In this document: piece by piece, positions 51,626-60,840 of the stretch
Numbering within the stretch: the stretch's first letter is position 1
Layout of the letters: each line of letters opens with the position of its first letter
From: Flexifilum sp963727545
GTDB taxonomy: Bacteria; Chloroflexota; Anaerolineae; Aggregatilineales; Phototrophicaceae
Direction of reading: 5' to 3'
DNA length: 64,000 bases
NCBI GenBank assembly: GCA_963727545.1
Contig: CAVSGS010000023.1
Span: 92,879 to 156,878, forward strand
The notes under the pieces: model-generated
What the model was told of the DNA's origin: nothing
What the model saw: only the letters and a program-made list of their open reading frames with translations
Database searches by the model: none
Program-made: the position numbers and the translations under genes

Positions 51626-52873
51626 TCAGTTGAAGTTTCGCAGCAGGCGCACGGGGAACCGTTCTCCGGCGCGCGCTTCGGTGACGCCCTCAGGGATGAT
51701 CAGCAGCCCATCAGCCCGAACCATCGACATCAGCGCGCCGGAACTCTGCGTTCCGGTCGTATCGGCGATAATTTCTCCTGCTTCTCGAGCGAGTTTAACA
51801 CGGATATAACTGCGCCGTCCATCCGACTTTAATGCGGCTCTAAGAGTTGCTTCGACCGTGGGCAGTGCGTCCGGGCTGCCGCTCAGCTTCAACAGAGCAG
51901 GGCGGACGAAGACGTCGAAAGTCACCATCGCCGAAACCGGATTACCCGGCAAGCCAAAAAACGGAATGCCGCCGAGATTGCCGAAAGCAACGGGCTTGCC
52001 CGGTCGCAGATTGACGCGCCAGAAGCCGATCTCGCCCAGTTCCTCGATGATCGCGCGCACGACGTCGAAGGCACCGACTGAGACGCCCGCTGAACTCAGG
52101 ATCAGGTCCGGTTGATGGCTGAGCGCTTCTTGAAAGCGACGGCGCACGTCGTCGAGGGTATCGTGGGCGGTGGGGATGATCATCGGCTCGCCGCCGTAGG
52201 CGAGGATCAGCCCGTAGAGGGTGTAGCTGTTGGTGTTGCGGATTTTCCCCGGCGCGAGCGGCTCGTCGACGCCGACGAGTTCGTCGCCACTGCTGAGCAC
52301 CGCGACGCGCGGACGGCGGGTCACCGTCACCTGTGACTGACCGAGCGCCGCCAGCACGCCCAGCTCTTGCGCGCGGATGATCGTGCCTGCTTCGAGCACC
52401 GTTTCGCCAGTCGTGATGTCTTCGCCGACCGGACGCACGGAAGCGCCCGCACTGACGCGGGCAGAAATGACGACATTTTCCGGCAGTGGGGCGCTATCGC
52501 CGGAACGCCAGTTTTGATCGGTTTGCTCGACCGGGACCACGGCATCAGCGCCGGGGGGGAGGGGCGCGCCGGTCATGATGCGCGCCGCTTCGCCCGTGCC
52601 TACCGGCGGAGTTGTGGTCGCGCCCGCCGGAATGTCGCCGACGACGCGCAGTATGACCGGATGATCGGCACTGGCGCTGTTGACGTCGGCGGCGCGGACC
52701 GCGAAGCCATCCATGCTCGAATTGGCGAAGGGCGGCAGTGATAGATCGGCGACGAGTGGAGTCGCTAAGACCCGGTCGAGCGCAGCCAGCAGCGGGACGC
52801 GTTCAGTGCCCAGCGGCTGAATCGCGTCGAGAATCCGCGCGACCGCTTCATCAACGTTCATTAAGTCGGACAA
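51626..52873 (-). CDS. moeA: Molybdopterin molybdenumtransferase MoeA
   Basis: 415 residues. Family landmarks: LPPFANSSMDGFAVRA, RIMTGAPLPPGADAVVPVEQ, VLSSGDELV, SSAGVSVGAFDVV, FFGLPGNPVSAMVTF. Inserts molybdate into adenylated molybdopterin. It would serve molybdoenzymes such as the Dms-type enzyme at the window start. Start is probably TTG 52873 (GGAAGG eight bases upstream); TTG 52879 and ATG 52861 are in frame too. Confidence 0.95.
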   Translation of the reverse strand: MSDLMNVDEAVARILDAIQPLGTERVPLLAALDRVLATPLVADLSLPPFANSSMDGFAVRAADVNSASADHPVILRVVGDIPAGATTTPPVGTGEAARIMTGAPLPPGADAVVPVEQTDQNWRSGDSAPLPENVVISARVSAGASVRPVGEDITTGETVLEAGTIIRAQELGVLAALGQSQVTVTRRPRVAVLSSGDELVGVDEPLAPGKIRNTNSYTLYGLILAYGGEPMIIPTAHDTLDDVRRRFQEALSHQPDLILSSAGVSVGAFDVVRAIIEELGEIGFWRVNLRPGKPVAFGNLGGIPFFGLPGNPVSAMVTFDVFVRPALLKLSGSPDALPTVEATLRAALKSDGRRSYIRVKLAREAGEIIADTTGTQSSGALMSMVRADGLLIIPEGVTEARAGERFPVRLLRNFN

Positions 52874-53052
52874 TTGCAAATCCTTCCTCGTTTAGCTATA
52901 GTCTGATAGCTCTTGGGCGTTAGTTATTGACTTTTGGCTCACCAACGCAACGAGCATCACGGCTAATTTTAACGTGATTTTATCTTGTGCTCGCCTATTT
53001 TTTCAGCAAATTGAGGTAGAATGAAAATTAAAGGCTTCGTGGTGAGCACCCT

Positions 53053-55248
53053 ATGAATCATACCCCCGTTTTGGAGATGAATCTCCAATCCCTACTCGAT
53101 GCGCTGCCGGACATCATGCCGCCCGATCGCGCGCTGATTGAGCGAGCCTACGTCAAGGCTGAAACCGCACATGCAGGACAGTTCCGTAAGTCGGGCGAAC
53201 CTTACTTCACCCACTGCGTCGCTGTCGCGCACATCCTCGCCGAGATGAAACTCGACGCCGAGGCGATTTCGGCTGCCTTGATGCACGATCTGCTGGAAGA
53301 CACCGATACGACGCTCGAAGAACTGCGGAGCGAGTTCGGTCCGACGATCGCCGGGATTGTCGACGGGGTGACCAAGCTGAAGAATCTGCCGGTCAAGCCG
53401 GAGCCGGAAAAGCGCACGCGCAACGGGGATCGCGGGTTTGAGCATATTCGTAAGATGGCGCTGGCGATGGGCGATGACGTGCGCGTCGTGCTGGTCAAGC
53501 TGGCGGATCGGCTGCACAACATGCGGACGCTCGGTTACATGCCGCCGCATAAGCAGCAGCAAATCGCACAGGAAACGATCGACATCTACGCGCCGCTGGC
53601 GAACCGGTTGGGCATCTGGCAGATCAAGTGGGAGCTGGAAGACCTCAGCTTCCGTTACCTGAATCCCGACGCTTACCGCGAAATCGCCATGCACATCGAC
53701 GAGCGTCGTGCCGACCGGGAAGCCTACCTGAACCGGGTGATCGACACGCTGCGGACGGAACTGGCGAAGTACGACGTTAATAACCCGATCATCACGGCAC
53801 GCCCGAAACACATTTACAGCATCCATAAGAAGATGGATCGCAAGAAGCTGCCGTTCGACCAAATCTATGACGTGCGCGCCGTGCGCGTGATCGTCGACAC
53901 GATCCCGCAGTGTTACATGGTGCTGGGCGTTGTTCATAACCTCTGGCGACCGATCCCCGGTGAGTTTGACGATTACATCGCTGCGCCGAAGGACAATTTT
54001 TACCAGAGCTTGCACACCGCCGTACTCGATACGCAGGGCAAGACGGTCGAGGTGCAGATCCGCACGATGGACATGCACGAACACGCCGAATATGGTATCG
54101 CTGCGCACTGGCGCTACAAAGAGGGCAACTCGCGCAAGCGGGACAAAGCCTTCGAGGAGCGGATCAGCTATCTACGCAAGCTGATGGAATTCGGGCGCGA
54201 TGCCGATGAGGATGCCGCTGCGTTCGTCGATACGATGAAGACCGAGGTTTTCCAAGACCGGGTTTATGTCTTCACGCCTAAAGGCGACATCGTCGATTTG
54301 CCCGCTGGCGCGACGCCGATTGACTTCGCCTATTACATCCATACTGACATTGGGCATCGCTGCCGGGGCGCGCGCGTTCACGGACGGCTGGTCAATTTGA
54401 GCTACGTGCTGAAAACCGGCGACCAAATTGAGATTGTCACTTCGAAGCGGGGCGGACCGAGTCTTGACTGGCTTAACCCGAATTTGGGTTATGTCGAGAC
54501 GGCGCGGGCGCGCGCGAAGATTCGCCACTGGTTCCGCAAGCAGAACTACGACAAGAACGTCGCTAGTGGTCGGGACGTGCTCGAACGCGAGATGAAGCGG
54601 CTCGGCGTGATCGATACGCTGTCGTTCGACTCGATTAGCCATTGGTTCGGGTACGACAAGACGGAGGATTTTTTCGCCGCCGTTGGTGCGGGCGACATTC
54701 ACGGCGCGCAATTGGCAAACCGCATCCTCGAAATGGAGCGGCGCGAAGAAGAAGAGGAAGAAAAAGCGCTGCTCAAGGCGCATCCGGCGTCGGTGTCGGT
54801 GGATATCTCCAATGGTGTCAACATCATGGGGACGGGTGGCTTGCTGGTCAACATGGCGCGCTGCTGCAAGCCGGTGCCGGGCGATAAGATCGTCGGCTAC
54901 GTCACCCGCGGTCGGGGCGTGACGGTGCATCGCGCCGACTGCGTGAACATCGGCAACGAACCGGAACGGCTCATCGAGGTGGCGTGGGGGCAGGCGAGCC
55001 AAGAACAGCGCTATTCGGTTGCCGTCGAGATCGTCGCTTTTGATCGAGAGGGCTTGATGCTCGACATCAGCACGGTCATGGCGGATGAGAAGGTGAACAT
55101 GTCCAGCGTGAACGTCTCTGTGCGGCAGAATATCGCCACCTTCAACCTCACCATCGAAATCAGTGACATGCAAAAGCTGACTCGTATCCTCACCCGGCTG
55201 GAGAATATCCCCAGTGTCACCGAAGCGCGCCGTCGTAACGGACATTAA
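53053..55248 (+). CDS. Bifunctional (p)ppGpp synthetase/hydrolase RelA/SpoT
   Basis: 731 residues. N-terminal HD hydrolase domain (HCVAVAHILAEM, HDLLEDTDTT, KLADRLHNMRTL), synthetase domain (RPKHIYSIHKKM, YDVRAVRVIVD, NFYQSLHTAV, EVQIRTMDMHEHAEYGIAAHW), TGS (VFTPKGDIVDLPAGATPIDFAY), zinc-finger-like region with CCKPVPGD, and C-terminal ACT. The intact HD motif suggests both synthesis and hydrolysis of (p)ppGpp, the sole long RSH typical of non-proteobacteria. ATG 53053. Confidence 0.95.
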   Translation: MNHTPVLEMNLQSLLDALPDIMPPDRALIERAYVKAETAHAGQFRKSGEPYFTHCVAVAHILAEMKLDAEAISAALMHDLLEDTDTTLEELRSEFGPTIAGIVDGVTKLKNLPVKPEPEKRTRNGDRGFEHIRKMALAMGDDVRVVLVKLADRLHNMRTLGYMPPHKQQQIAQETIDIYAPLANRLGIWQIKWELEDLSFRYLNPDAYREIAMHIDERRADREAYLNRVIDTLRTELAKYDVNNPIITARPKHIYSIHKKMDRKKLPFDQIYDVRAVRVIVDTIPQCYMVLGVVHNLWRPIPGEFDDYIAAPKDNFYQSLHTAVLDTQGKTVEVQIRTMDMHEHAEYGIAAHWRYKEGNSRKRDKAFEERISYLRKLMEFGRDADEDAAAFVDTMKTEVFQDRVYVFTPKGDIVDLPAGATPIDFAYYIHTDIGHRCRGARVHGRLVNLSYVLKTGDQIEIVTSKRGGPSLDWLNPNLGYVETARARAKIRHWFRKQNYDKNVASGRDVLEREMKRLGVIDTLSFDSISHWFGYDKTEDFFAAVGAGDIHGAQLANRILEMERREEEEEEKALLKAHPASVSVDISNGVNIMGTGGLLVNMARCCKPVPGDKIVGYVTRGRGVTVHRADCVNIGNEPERLIEVAWGQASQEQRYSVAVEIVAFDREGLMLDISTVMADEKVNMSSVNVSVRQNIATFNLTIEISDMQKLTRILTRLENIPSVTEARRRNGH

Positions 55249-55287
55249 CGCCTCTGCCTCGTGGCTTTCACCAATTTGCTATCTCAG

Positions 55288-55317
55288 TTGCCACTAATCG
55301 GCTAATCACGCTAAAAT
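55288..55317 (+). promoter_or_regulatory. Promoter of the BTAD regulator
   Basis: TTGCCA (55288-55293), 18-bp spacer, TAAAAT (55312-55317), 80 bp before the start. Confidence 0.55.
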
Positions 55318-55396
55318 ATATGTCTAGATATACATAGCACGACCAACGTTTTATTTGGCAAAGTGCTTTCGCATAGTCAACTGTGGGGGAATTGGG

Positions 55397-56566
55397 ATGT
55401 TATCATCGCCACAACAGCTAGCCCACGAAATTCAAAATATGGCGCCAGAAAAGCGCGTTATTTTTGTTCACCCAAATTACAAACCGCAGCACCTTGTTTT
55501 GAATCCTTTGCGTTCGGATGCGCTCTACGTTCGGTTCAGCGGCGAAGCCCTGACCAACGAAGAGTTGTTGAGTCAATTACGTGCTGCTCAAGCGGCTCAG
55601 ACGATGATCGTATCGCCAAACGGCGGGGGCGGCGTGATTTGGTGCGACGAGTGCGATCGCGCCGGCGCCGAAGCGCTAGCGGGCTTCATTCGTGCGGCGA
55701 TCCCACTTTTTCCGAACATGCGCCTTGTCTTGCTGAGCCGGGTGCTGCCGACCGGTTTGCTCGACGATCCGGACATTCGCCAGCAAGCGGCTTTTCTGCC
55801 GACGGATGCGGACTCGATGTTGTGGGATTACGCCACAATGCCGGATCAGACCGTGCTTGAAGTCCGGGCGTTTGGCTCCGGGCGGGTTCATCTCGACGGC
55901 AAGCCGATCAGCTCGTGGGATGGTGCCTTACCGCGATCGTTGTTCTTCTATCTGGTCGATCGCGCGATGGTCACGCGCGCGGAGATTTTCGAGACCTTCT
56001 GGCCCAATCTGAATACCCGCGAAGCGACCAACGTCTTTCACGTCACCAAGCGGAAGATCAGCGAAGTGCTGGGGACGGAATTGACCGTTTACGGATCCGG
56101 CTTCTATCACATTTCGCCGAAGATTCATCTGAGCTACGACGTATCGCTGTTCAATCAGTTGGTGCAGGACAGTGACAGCCCAAATGCTGATACGACCGCG
56201 CTGAAACAGGCGTTGGCACTCTATCGGGGCGATTATCTCACGTCGATTTCGATGGATTGGGTCGTCAAACGGCGCGCCGCGATTCAGCAGGCGACCTGTG
56301 ATGGGTTTGTCGCCTTGGCGAAGTTCCACGAGCGGGACGGTCATCAGCACGAAGCGCTCGATGCTTATCTGCGGGCGGCGCGCATCAAGCCGGAACGCGA
56401 GGACACGACGCTAGCGATCATGCGGCTCTATCGCCAGCTTGCGCTGCCTCAAGACGCGCTGCAGGTCTACGAGCGGCTGGAAAAGGCACTCCAGAATGGA
56501 TTGAAAGTCCGACCGTCGCCGCAGATTCAACAGCTTGCCGAGGAGATCCGGGCGGAAATCGCCTGA
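55397..56566 (+). CDS. BTAD-domain transcriptional regulator with novel N-terminal domain
   Basis: 389 residues from ATG 55397 (GGGGGA upstream). Residues about 1-140 form an alpha/beta domain of unknown type (RVIFVHPNYKPQHLVLN, GVIWCDECDRAGAEAL, MRLVLLSRVLP), without a P-loop. A winged helix OmpR/SARP-like domain lies at about 150-235 (RAFGSGRVHLDGKPI, TRAEIFETFWPNLNTREATNVFHVTKRKI), and the TPR-like BTAD at about 245-389. It is like SARP regulators but with an extra front domain. Target genes unknown. Confidence 0.8.
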   Translation: MLSSPQQLAHEIQNMAPEKRVIFVHPNYKPQHLVLNPLRSDALYVRFSGEALTNEELLSQLRAAQAAQTMIVSPNGGGGVIWCDECDRAGAEALAGFIRAAIPLFPNMRLVLLSRVLPTGLLDDPDIRQQAAFLPTDADSMLWDYATMPDQTVLEVRAFGSGRVHLDGKPISSWDGALPRSLFFYLVDRAMVTRAEIFETFWPNLNTREATNVFHVTKRKISEVLGTELTVYGSGFYHISPKIHLSYDVSLFNQLVQDSDSPNADTTALKQALALYRGDYLTSISMDWVVKRRAAIQQATCDGFVALAKFHERDGHQHEALDAYLRAARIKPEREDTTLAIMRLYRQLALPQDALQVYERLEKALQNGLKVRPSPQIQQLAEEIRAEIA

Positions 56567-56630
56567 TCTGCTGCTTGGAAATCGGTGCAGGGCACGGCGA
56601 TCCCGCGCCCTTGCGATCCGATGCTAAATG

Positions 56631-59093
56631 CTAGGTCGTCTCGGACTGCGGTAGTTCGACCGTCTTTTGCAGCGAAACGACGGCAGCGACCTGCTCTTTG
56701 TTCCCCAACGAGATGACAATGTCGCCGCGTTTGTCGCGCCGTCCGCTCGGAGCGAGTGAGAGCCGCATGTACTTGGCGCGATGCTTGCTAGTCAGGACGG
56801 TGATGCCGTCGTCGAGCTTGGCAATCGCCGCCGCTGCCAGCCCTTGACTGTCTTGTGGCAGTTTCATGGTGACAACGCCCGCACCGGCGCGCCCCTGCGT
56901 CGGGTATTCGCTCATGGGCGAGCTTTTGGCGACGCCGTCGTCGGTGATCGTCCAGAGGTGCAGGGAGTCGTCGGCGATGCCCGCCCCGATGACGCGATCT
57001 TGGTCCGCGCCGAGCTTAATTCCACGCATTCCGCCCGCGCCGAGTCCGGTGGGGCGCACGTCCGATTCCTTGAACCGGATGGCTTGTCCTCGACTGGTGG
57101 TCAGGACGATCTCATACTCGCCGCCGGTCGGGAGCACCGCCAAGAGACTGTCGCCGGTCTCGACGTCCATGACTTTGAAGGTGTTTGCCATCATGCCGGG
57201 TAGGTCTTCAATGCGCAGCCGCTTGACCTCGCCGCCGCTGGTGGCAAACAGCAAATAACCCTCGCTTAGGCTCGGCGCTAGGCTGAGCACCGCCGCGATC
57301 TGCTCGCCATTCTTGAAGCCGCACAAATCGCGGTAAGTCGTACCTTCCGCCGGATCGTTGACCTGCGGGAGCTGGTGCACCGGGATGGTCGCGCACATGC
57401 CCTCAGTCGAGAACAAGTAGAGAATTTGCGTCGAGTCGCTTTCGATGATGAAGCGCGGCGGCTCTTTGACGTCGCCGGTGATCTTGGGCGGCGTCGCCTC
57501 GAAGCTGCGCGCGATCTTGTCGGCGACGGTCAGCGTGACCCACGTCGCTTCCAGCGGCAGCAGCAGCGACTCGGTGGTAACGCTCGCTCCGGCGGTGCTG
57601 TCGACGATGATCGTCCGGCGCGGATCGCCGTAGGCGCTCTTGATGGTGCGGACTTCCTCGGCGATGACGTCGCGCATCTGCTTGGGGCTGGTGAGCAACC
57701 CTTCCAGATACTTGATCAGCGCCATTTTTTCTTTGTACTCGTCCTCGATCTTCTTGCGCTCTAGCGCAGCAAGGCGGCGAAGCTGCATGTCGAGGATCGC
57801 CTGTGCTTGAATCTCGGTGATCTTGAGCAGCGCAACCAGATTATTGCGGGCGGTCTCGGCGTTGCGCGACTTGCGGATGGTGGCGATCACCTCGTCGAGT
57901 GCGTCGAGCGCTTTGAGCAAGCCTTCGAGAATGTGAGCGCGTTCGCGGGTGCGGGCGAGTTCGTATTCGCTGCGCCGCCTCACCACGTCGAGCCGGTGAT
58001 CAAGATAGATTTTGAGGCACTGCTTCAGGCTGAGGACGCGCGGCTCGTTGTTGACCAGCGCCAGCATGATGATGCTGAAGGTCTCTTGCAGCGGCGTCAG
58101 CTTGAACAGCTTCTCAATCACTGGCGTGGCGTCAATCCCGCGCTGTAACTCGATGGCGAGACGCAAGCCCTGCCGGTCGGTCTCGTCGCGCAGGTCGGCG
58201 ATGCCTTCGAGCCGTCCGTCCCGGACGAGGTTGGCGATCCGCTCAACCAGCGCTGACTTGTTGGTCTGGAACGGCAGCTCGCTGACGATGATGCGCGATT
58301 TGCCGCGCCCCATGTCCTCGATGTGCATTTTGGCGCGCATGGTGATCTTGCCGCGCCCGGTCGCGTAGGCGCTGACGAGTGAGTCCTCGCCATCGGCTGA
58401 GCCGTTGATGTGCCGGTAGACCAGCCCGCCGGTGGGGAAGTCGGGACCTTTGACGAACTGCATCAGGTCCTCGACGCCGATCTCGTCGAATTCGTCCCAC
58501 TTCTGAAGCAAGTAGATCAGCGCGTCGCTGATCTCGCCGAGATTGTGCGGCGGGATATTGGTGGACATGCCGACGGCGATGCCCGACGAGCCGTTGACCA
58601 ATAAGTTCGGGATACTGGTCGGCAGTACCAGCGGCTCTTGCAGCGTCCCGTCGAAGTTGTCGCCGAAATCGACGGTGTCCATGTTGATGTTGGTGAGCAG
58701 TTCCTCGCCCATTTCGGTCATGCGGGCTTCGGTATACCGCATGGCTGCCGCGCCGTCGCCGTCCACGCTGCCGAAGTTGCCCTGACCGTCGATCAGCGGG
58801 TAGCGCATGGAGAAATCTTGCGCCATACGGACGAGGGCGTCGTAGACGGCAGCGTCGCCGTGAGGGTGGTACTTGCCCAAGACCTCGCCGACGATGCGCG
58901 CGCATTTTTTGTAGGGCGTATCCGCGCGCATACCGAGGTCGTACATCGCATAAAGAATACGGCGGTGAACCGGCTTGAGTCCGTCACGCGCGTCGGGCAG
59001 CGCCCGCGCGACAATCACGCTCATGGCGTAGTCGAGATACGCCTCTCGCATCTCTTGACCAATATTCACCTGCCGGACAAGACCATTTGTCAT
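56631..59093 (-). CDS. gyrA: DNA gyrase subunit A
   Basis: 820 residues from ATG 59093 (AGGAA upstream). Winged-helix core with catalytic Tyr120 in AAMRYTEARMT; the quinolone region reads KYHPHGDAAVYDALVRMAQ, with Ala81 where E. coli has Ser83 and Asp at the position of Asp87. The C-terminal beta-pinwheel carries a GyrA-box-like QGRAGAG, which supports gyrase rather than ParC. gyrB is not in the window. Confidence 0.94.
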   Translation of the reverse strand: MTNGLVRQVNIGQEMREAYLDYAMSVIVARALPDARDGLKPVHRRILYAMYDLGMRADTPYKKCARIVGEVLGKYHPHGDAAVYDALVRMAQDFSMRYPLIDGQGNFGSVDGDGAAAMRYTEARMTEMGEELLTNINMDTVDFGDNFDGTLQEPLVLPTSIPNLLVNGSSGIAVGMSTNIPPHNLGEISDALIYLLQKWDEFDEIGVEDLMQFVKGPDFPTGGLVYRHINGSADGEDSLVSAYATGRGKITMRAKMHIEDMGRGKSRIIVSELPFQTNKSALVERIANLVRDGRLEGIADLRDETDRQGLRLAIELQRGIDATPVIEKLFKLTPLQETFSIIMLALVNNEPRVLSLKQCLKIYLDHRLDVVRRRSEYELARTRERAHILEGLLKALDALDEVIATIRKSRNAETARNNLVALLKITEIQAQAILDMQLRRLAALERKKIEDEYKEKMALIKYLEGLLTSPKQMRDVIAEEVRTIKSAYGDPRRTIIVDSTAGASVTTESLLLPLEATWVTLTVADKIARSFEATPPKITGDVKEPPRFIIESDSTQILYLFSTEGMCATIPVHQLPQVNDPAEGTTYRDLCGFKNGEQIAAVLSLAPSLSEGYLLFATSGGEVKRLRIEDLPGMMANTFKVMDVETGDSLLAVLPTGGEYEIVLTTSRGQAIRFKESDVRPTGLGAGGMRGIKLGADQDRVIGAGIADDSLHLWTITDDGVAKSSPMSEYPTQGRAGAGVVTMKLPQDSQGLAAAAIAKLDDGITVLTSKHRAKYMRLSLAPSGRRDKRGDIVISLGNKEQVAAVVSLQKTVELPQSETT

Positions 59094-59135
59094 GGGAATT
59101 CCTATGTTGGGTAGCAAAGGACAACGCAGCGCCTC

Positions 59136-59164
59136 ATTCTAGGAGGGAACGAGGCGGCTGTCAA
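59136..59164 (-). promoter_or_regulatory. Strong sigma-70-type promoter of gyrA
   Basis: Minus strand TTGACA (59159-59164), 17-bp spacer, TAGAAT (59136-59141); consensus -35 and 5 of 6 for -10. It lies 43 bp before the gyrA ATG. Confidence 0.85.
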
Positions 59165-59250
59165 ACGTGAACAATTGTTCTTATTATACCACAAAATGCT
59201 CATCGGCTCCCTATGTTCAGCGCTAGTTGGATGTGTTAGTATTCTGAGCT

Positions 59251-60738
59251 ATGAAAAAAACAATCATCCAACGCCAATTCGTGACCGTTCTGTTGGTGGG
59301 TTTGCTGATGGCAGCGTGCGCGCCGCAAACGCCGATTGCGGTTTACGTAACACCGACTTTGCCGCCGACCCAAGTCGTCGTCACCCCAGAAGTGAGCATC
59401 GAGCCGTCGACTGAGACGTCAGCTACCTCTCATACCGGTTTTACCTTGACCAGTATGCAATCCGAGCGTCCGAATCAGGACGTGCCGACCGTGACGTGGC
59501 AAGGACCCGTTGTTGGTCCCGGTTATCAACTGCCGCCGACGAGCACGCCGCTGCCGCCCAGCCCGGCGCCGACGGTTGAGGGACAGCCGACGGCGATCCC
59601 GGAAGGGACGAAGCCTTATCCCGATGTTATGCCGAATCTCGACCCGTCGCGGATGGGGGTGCAGATCGACAGCAATCTGGAACAGAAAGACTGGGACGAA
59701 GCGATGCGTCGTTCCGGGAGCGATCAATTGAACGTCGGTTGGATCAAGCTGCAGATTCCGTGGAAAGACTTGCAGCCAAATGGTCCCGACGAAGTGAACG
59801 CCTATTTCGAGCGAGTTCAGCTTTATCTCGAAGACGCCGACCGGCGCGGCTTCAAAATCCTGTTGAGTGTCGTCAAAGCGCCAGCGTGGGCGCGTGCCTC
59901 GACCAACGATCAAGATGGTCCGCCGGATGACCCGCAGACCTACGCAAATTTCCTCTCGCTGCTGCTGAACAAAGTCGGCGACGTGACCGACGCGATCGAA
60001 GTCTGGAACGAGCCTAACCTGATCCGCGAATGGACCGGATCGCTGCCCTTTAACGGAAGCGGCTACATGCAGTTGTTCAATGCTGCCTATCAGGCGATTC
60101 GGGCTTACTCGCCGACGATGACGATTGTCACCGCCGGTCTTGCGCCGACCGGGGCGAATCCCGGCACGGTAGACGACCGGACTTTTCTGCAGCAAATGTA
60201 CAACGCGGACTTGGCGAATTATCACGACATCGCCATCGGCGTGCATCCCTATAGTTGGGTGAACTCACCCGACGCTACCTGCTGCGGGACGGCAGGTTGG
60301 GACGATGACCCGCACTTCTTCTTCCACGATACGCTCGCTGACTACCGGCAGCAGATGGTCAACAATGGACAGTCCGACCTGCAATTGTGGGTGACGGAGT
60401 TTGGTTGGGCGACGTGGGAAGGCTTCCCGGGTCAGCCACCAGCGGGCAGCGAATGGATGCTCCGCAACTCGAAGTGGGATCAGGCGAACGATACGATTCG
60501 CGCCTTCCAGATCGGGCAGCAGACGTCCTACATCGGTCCGATGATCCTGTGGAACTTGAACTTTGCCACGCTCGAAGGCTTGATCGCCAACGGCGACGAG
60601 CGGATCGCTTACAGCATCGTCGTGCCGGGCAAAGACGGGGTGATCGACCCCAGTTCCACCGGTCTAACCGAGCGTCCACTCTACTGGATGATCTATGATG
60701 CCGTGCGCCCGGATACTCACTTGCCCAGCTACGACTAA
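59251..60738 (+). CDS. Lipoprotein glycoside hydrolase of clan GH-A type
   Basis: 495 residues. Lipoprotein signal with LMAAC (Cys24), a Thr/Pro linker (to about 125), and a TIM-barrel domain similar to GH39/GH5-type enzymes. Acid/base Glu at about 254 in EVWNEPNLIREW, nucleophile Glu at about 382 in LWVTEFGWATWEG, and RRGFKILLSVVKAPAWA in strand 2-3 region. Probably acts on polysaccharide outside the membrane. Substrate and family number not determinable by eye. Divergent from gyrA. Confidence 0.8.
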   Translation: MKKTIIQRQFVTVLLVGLLMAACAPQTPIAVYVTPTLPPTQVVVTPEVSIEPSTETSATSHTGFTLTSMQSERPNQDVPTVTWQGPVVGPGYQLPPTSTPLPPSPAPTVEGQPTAIPEGTKPYPDVMPNLDPSRMGVQIDSNLEQKDWDEAMRRSGSDQLNVGWIKLQIPWKDLQPNGPDEVNAYFERVQLYLEDADRRGFKILLSVVKAPAWARASTNDQDGPPDDPQTYANFLSLLLNKVGDVTDAIEVWNEPNLIREWTGSLPFNGSGYMQLFNAAYQAIRAYSPTMTIVTAGLAPTGANPGTVDDRTFLQQMYNADLANYHDIAIGVHPYSWVNSPDATCCGTAGWDDDPHFFFHDTLADYRQQMVNNGQSDLQLWVTEFGWATWEGFPGQPPAGSEWMLRNSKWDQANDTIRAFQIGQQTSYIGPMILWNLNFATLEGLIANGDERIAYSIVVPGKDGVIDPSSTGLTERPLYWMIYDAVRPDTHLPSYD

Positions 60739-60788
60739 ATTCGCTAGGCTCTCGCGTGAGTGAGCAGCAATACCGATGATGCTATGAT

Positions 60789-60816
60789 GTAGAGGCACAG
60801 CTCGCTGTGCCTCTAC
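60789..60816. repeat. GTAGAGGCACAG...CTGTGCCTCTAC hairpin
   Basis: Perfect 12-bp stem (60789-60800 with 60805-60816), 4-base loop, between the hydrolase and WYL regulator genes. No U-run. Same hairpin family as others in the window. Confidence 0.65.
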
Positions 60817-60840
60817 CGATTCCTGCATATAGGTTGAAAA

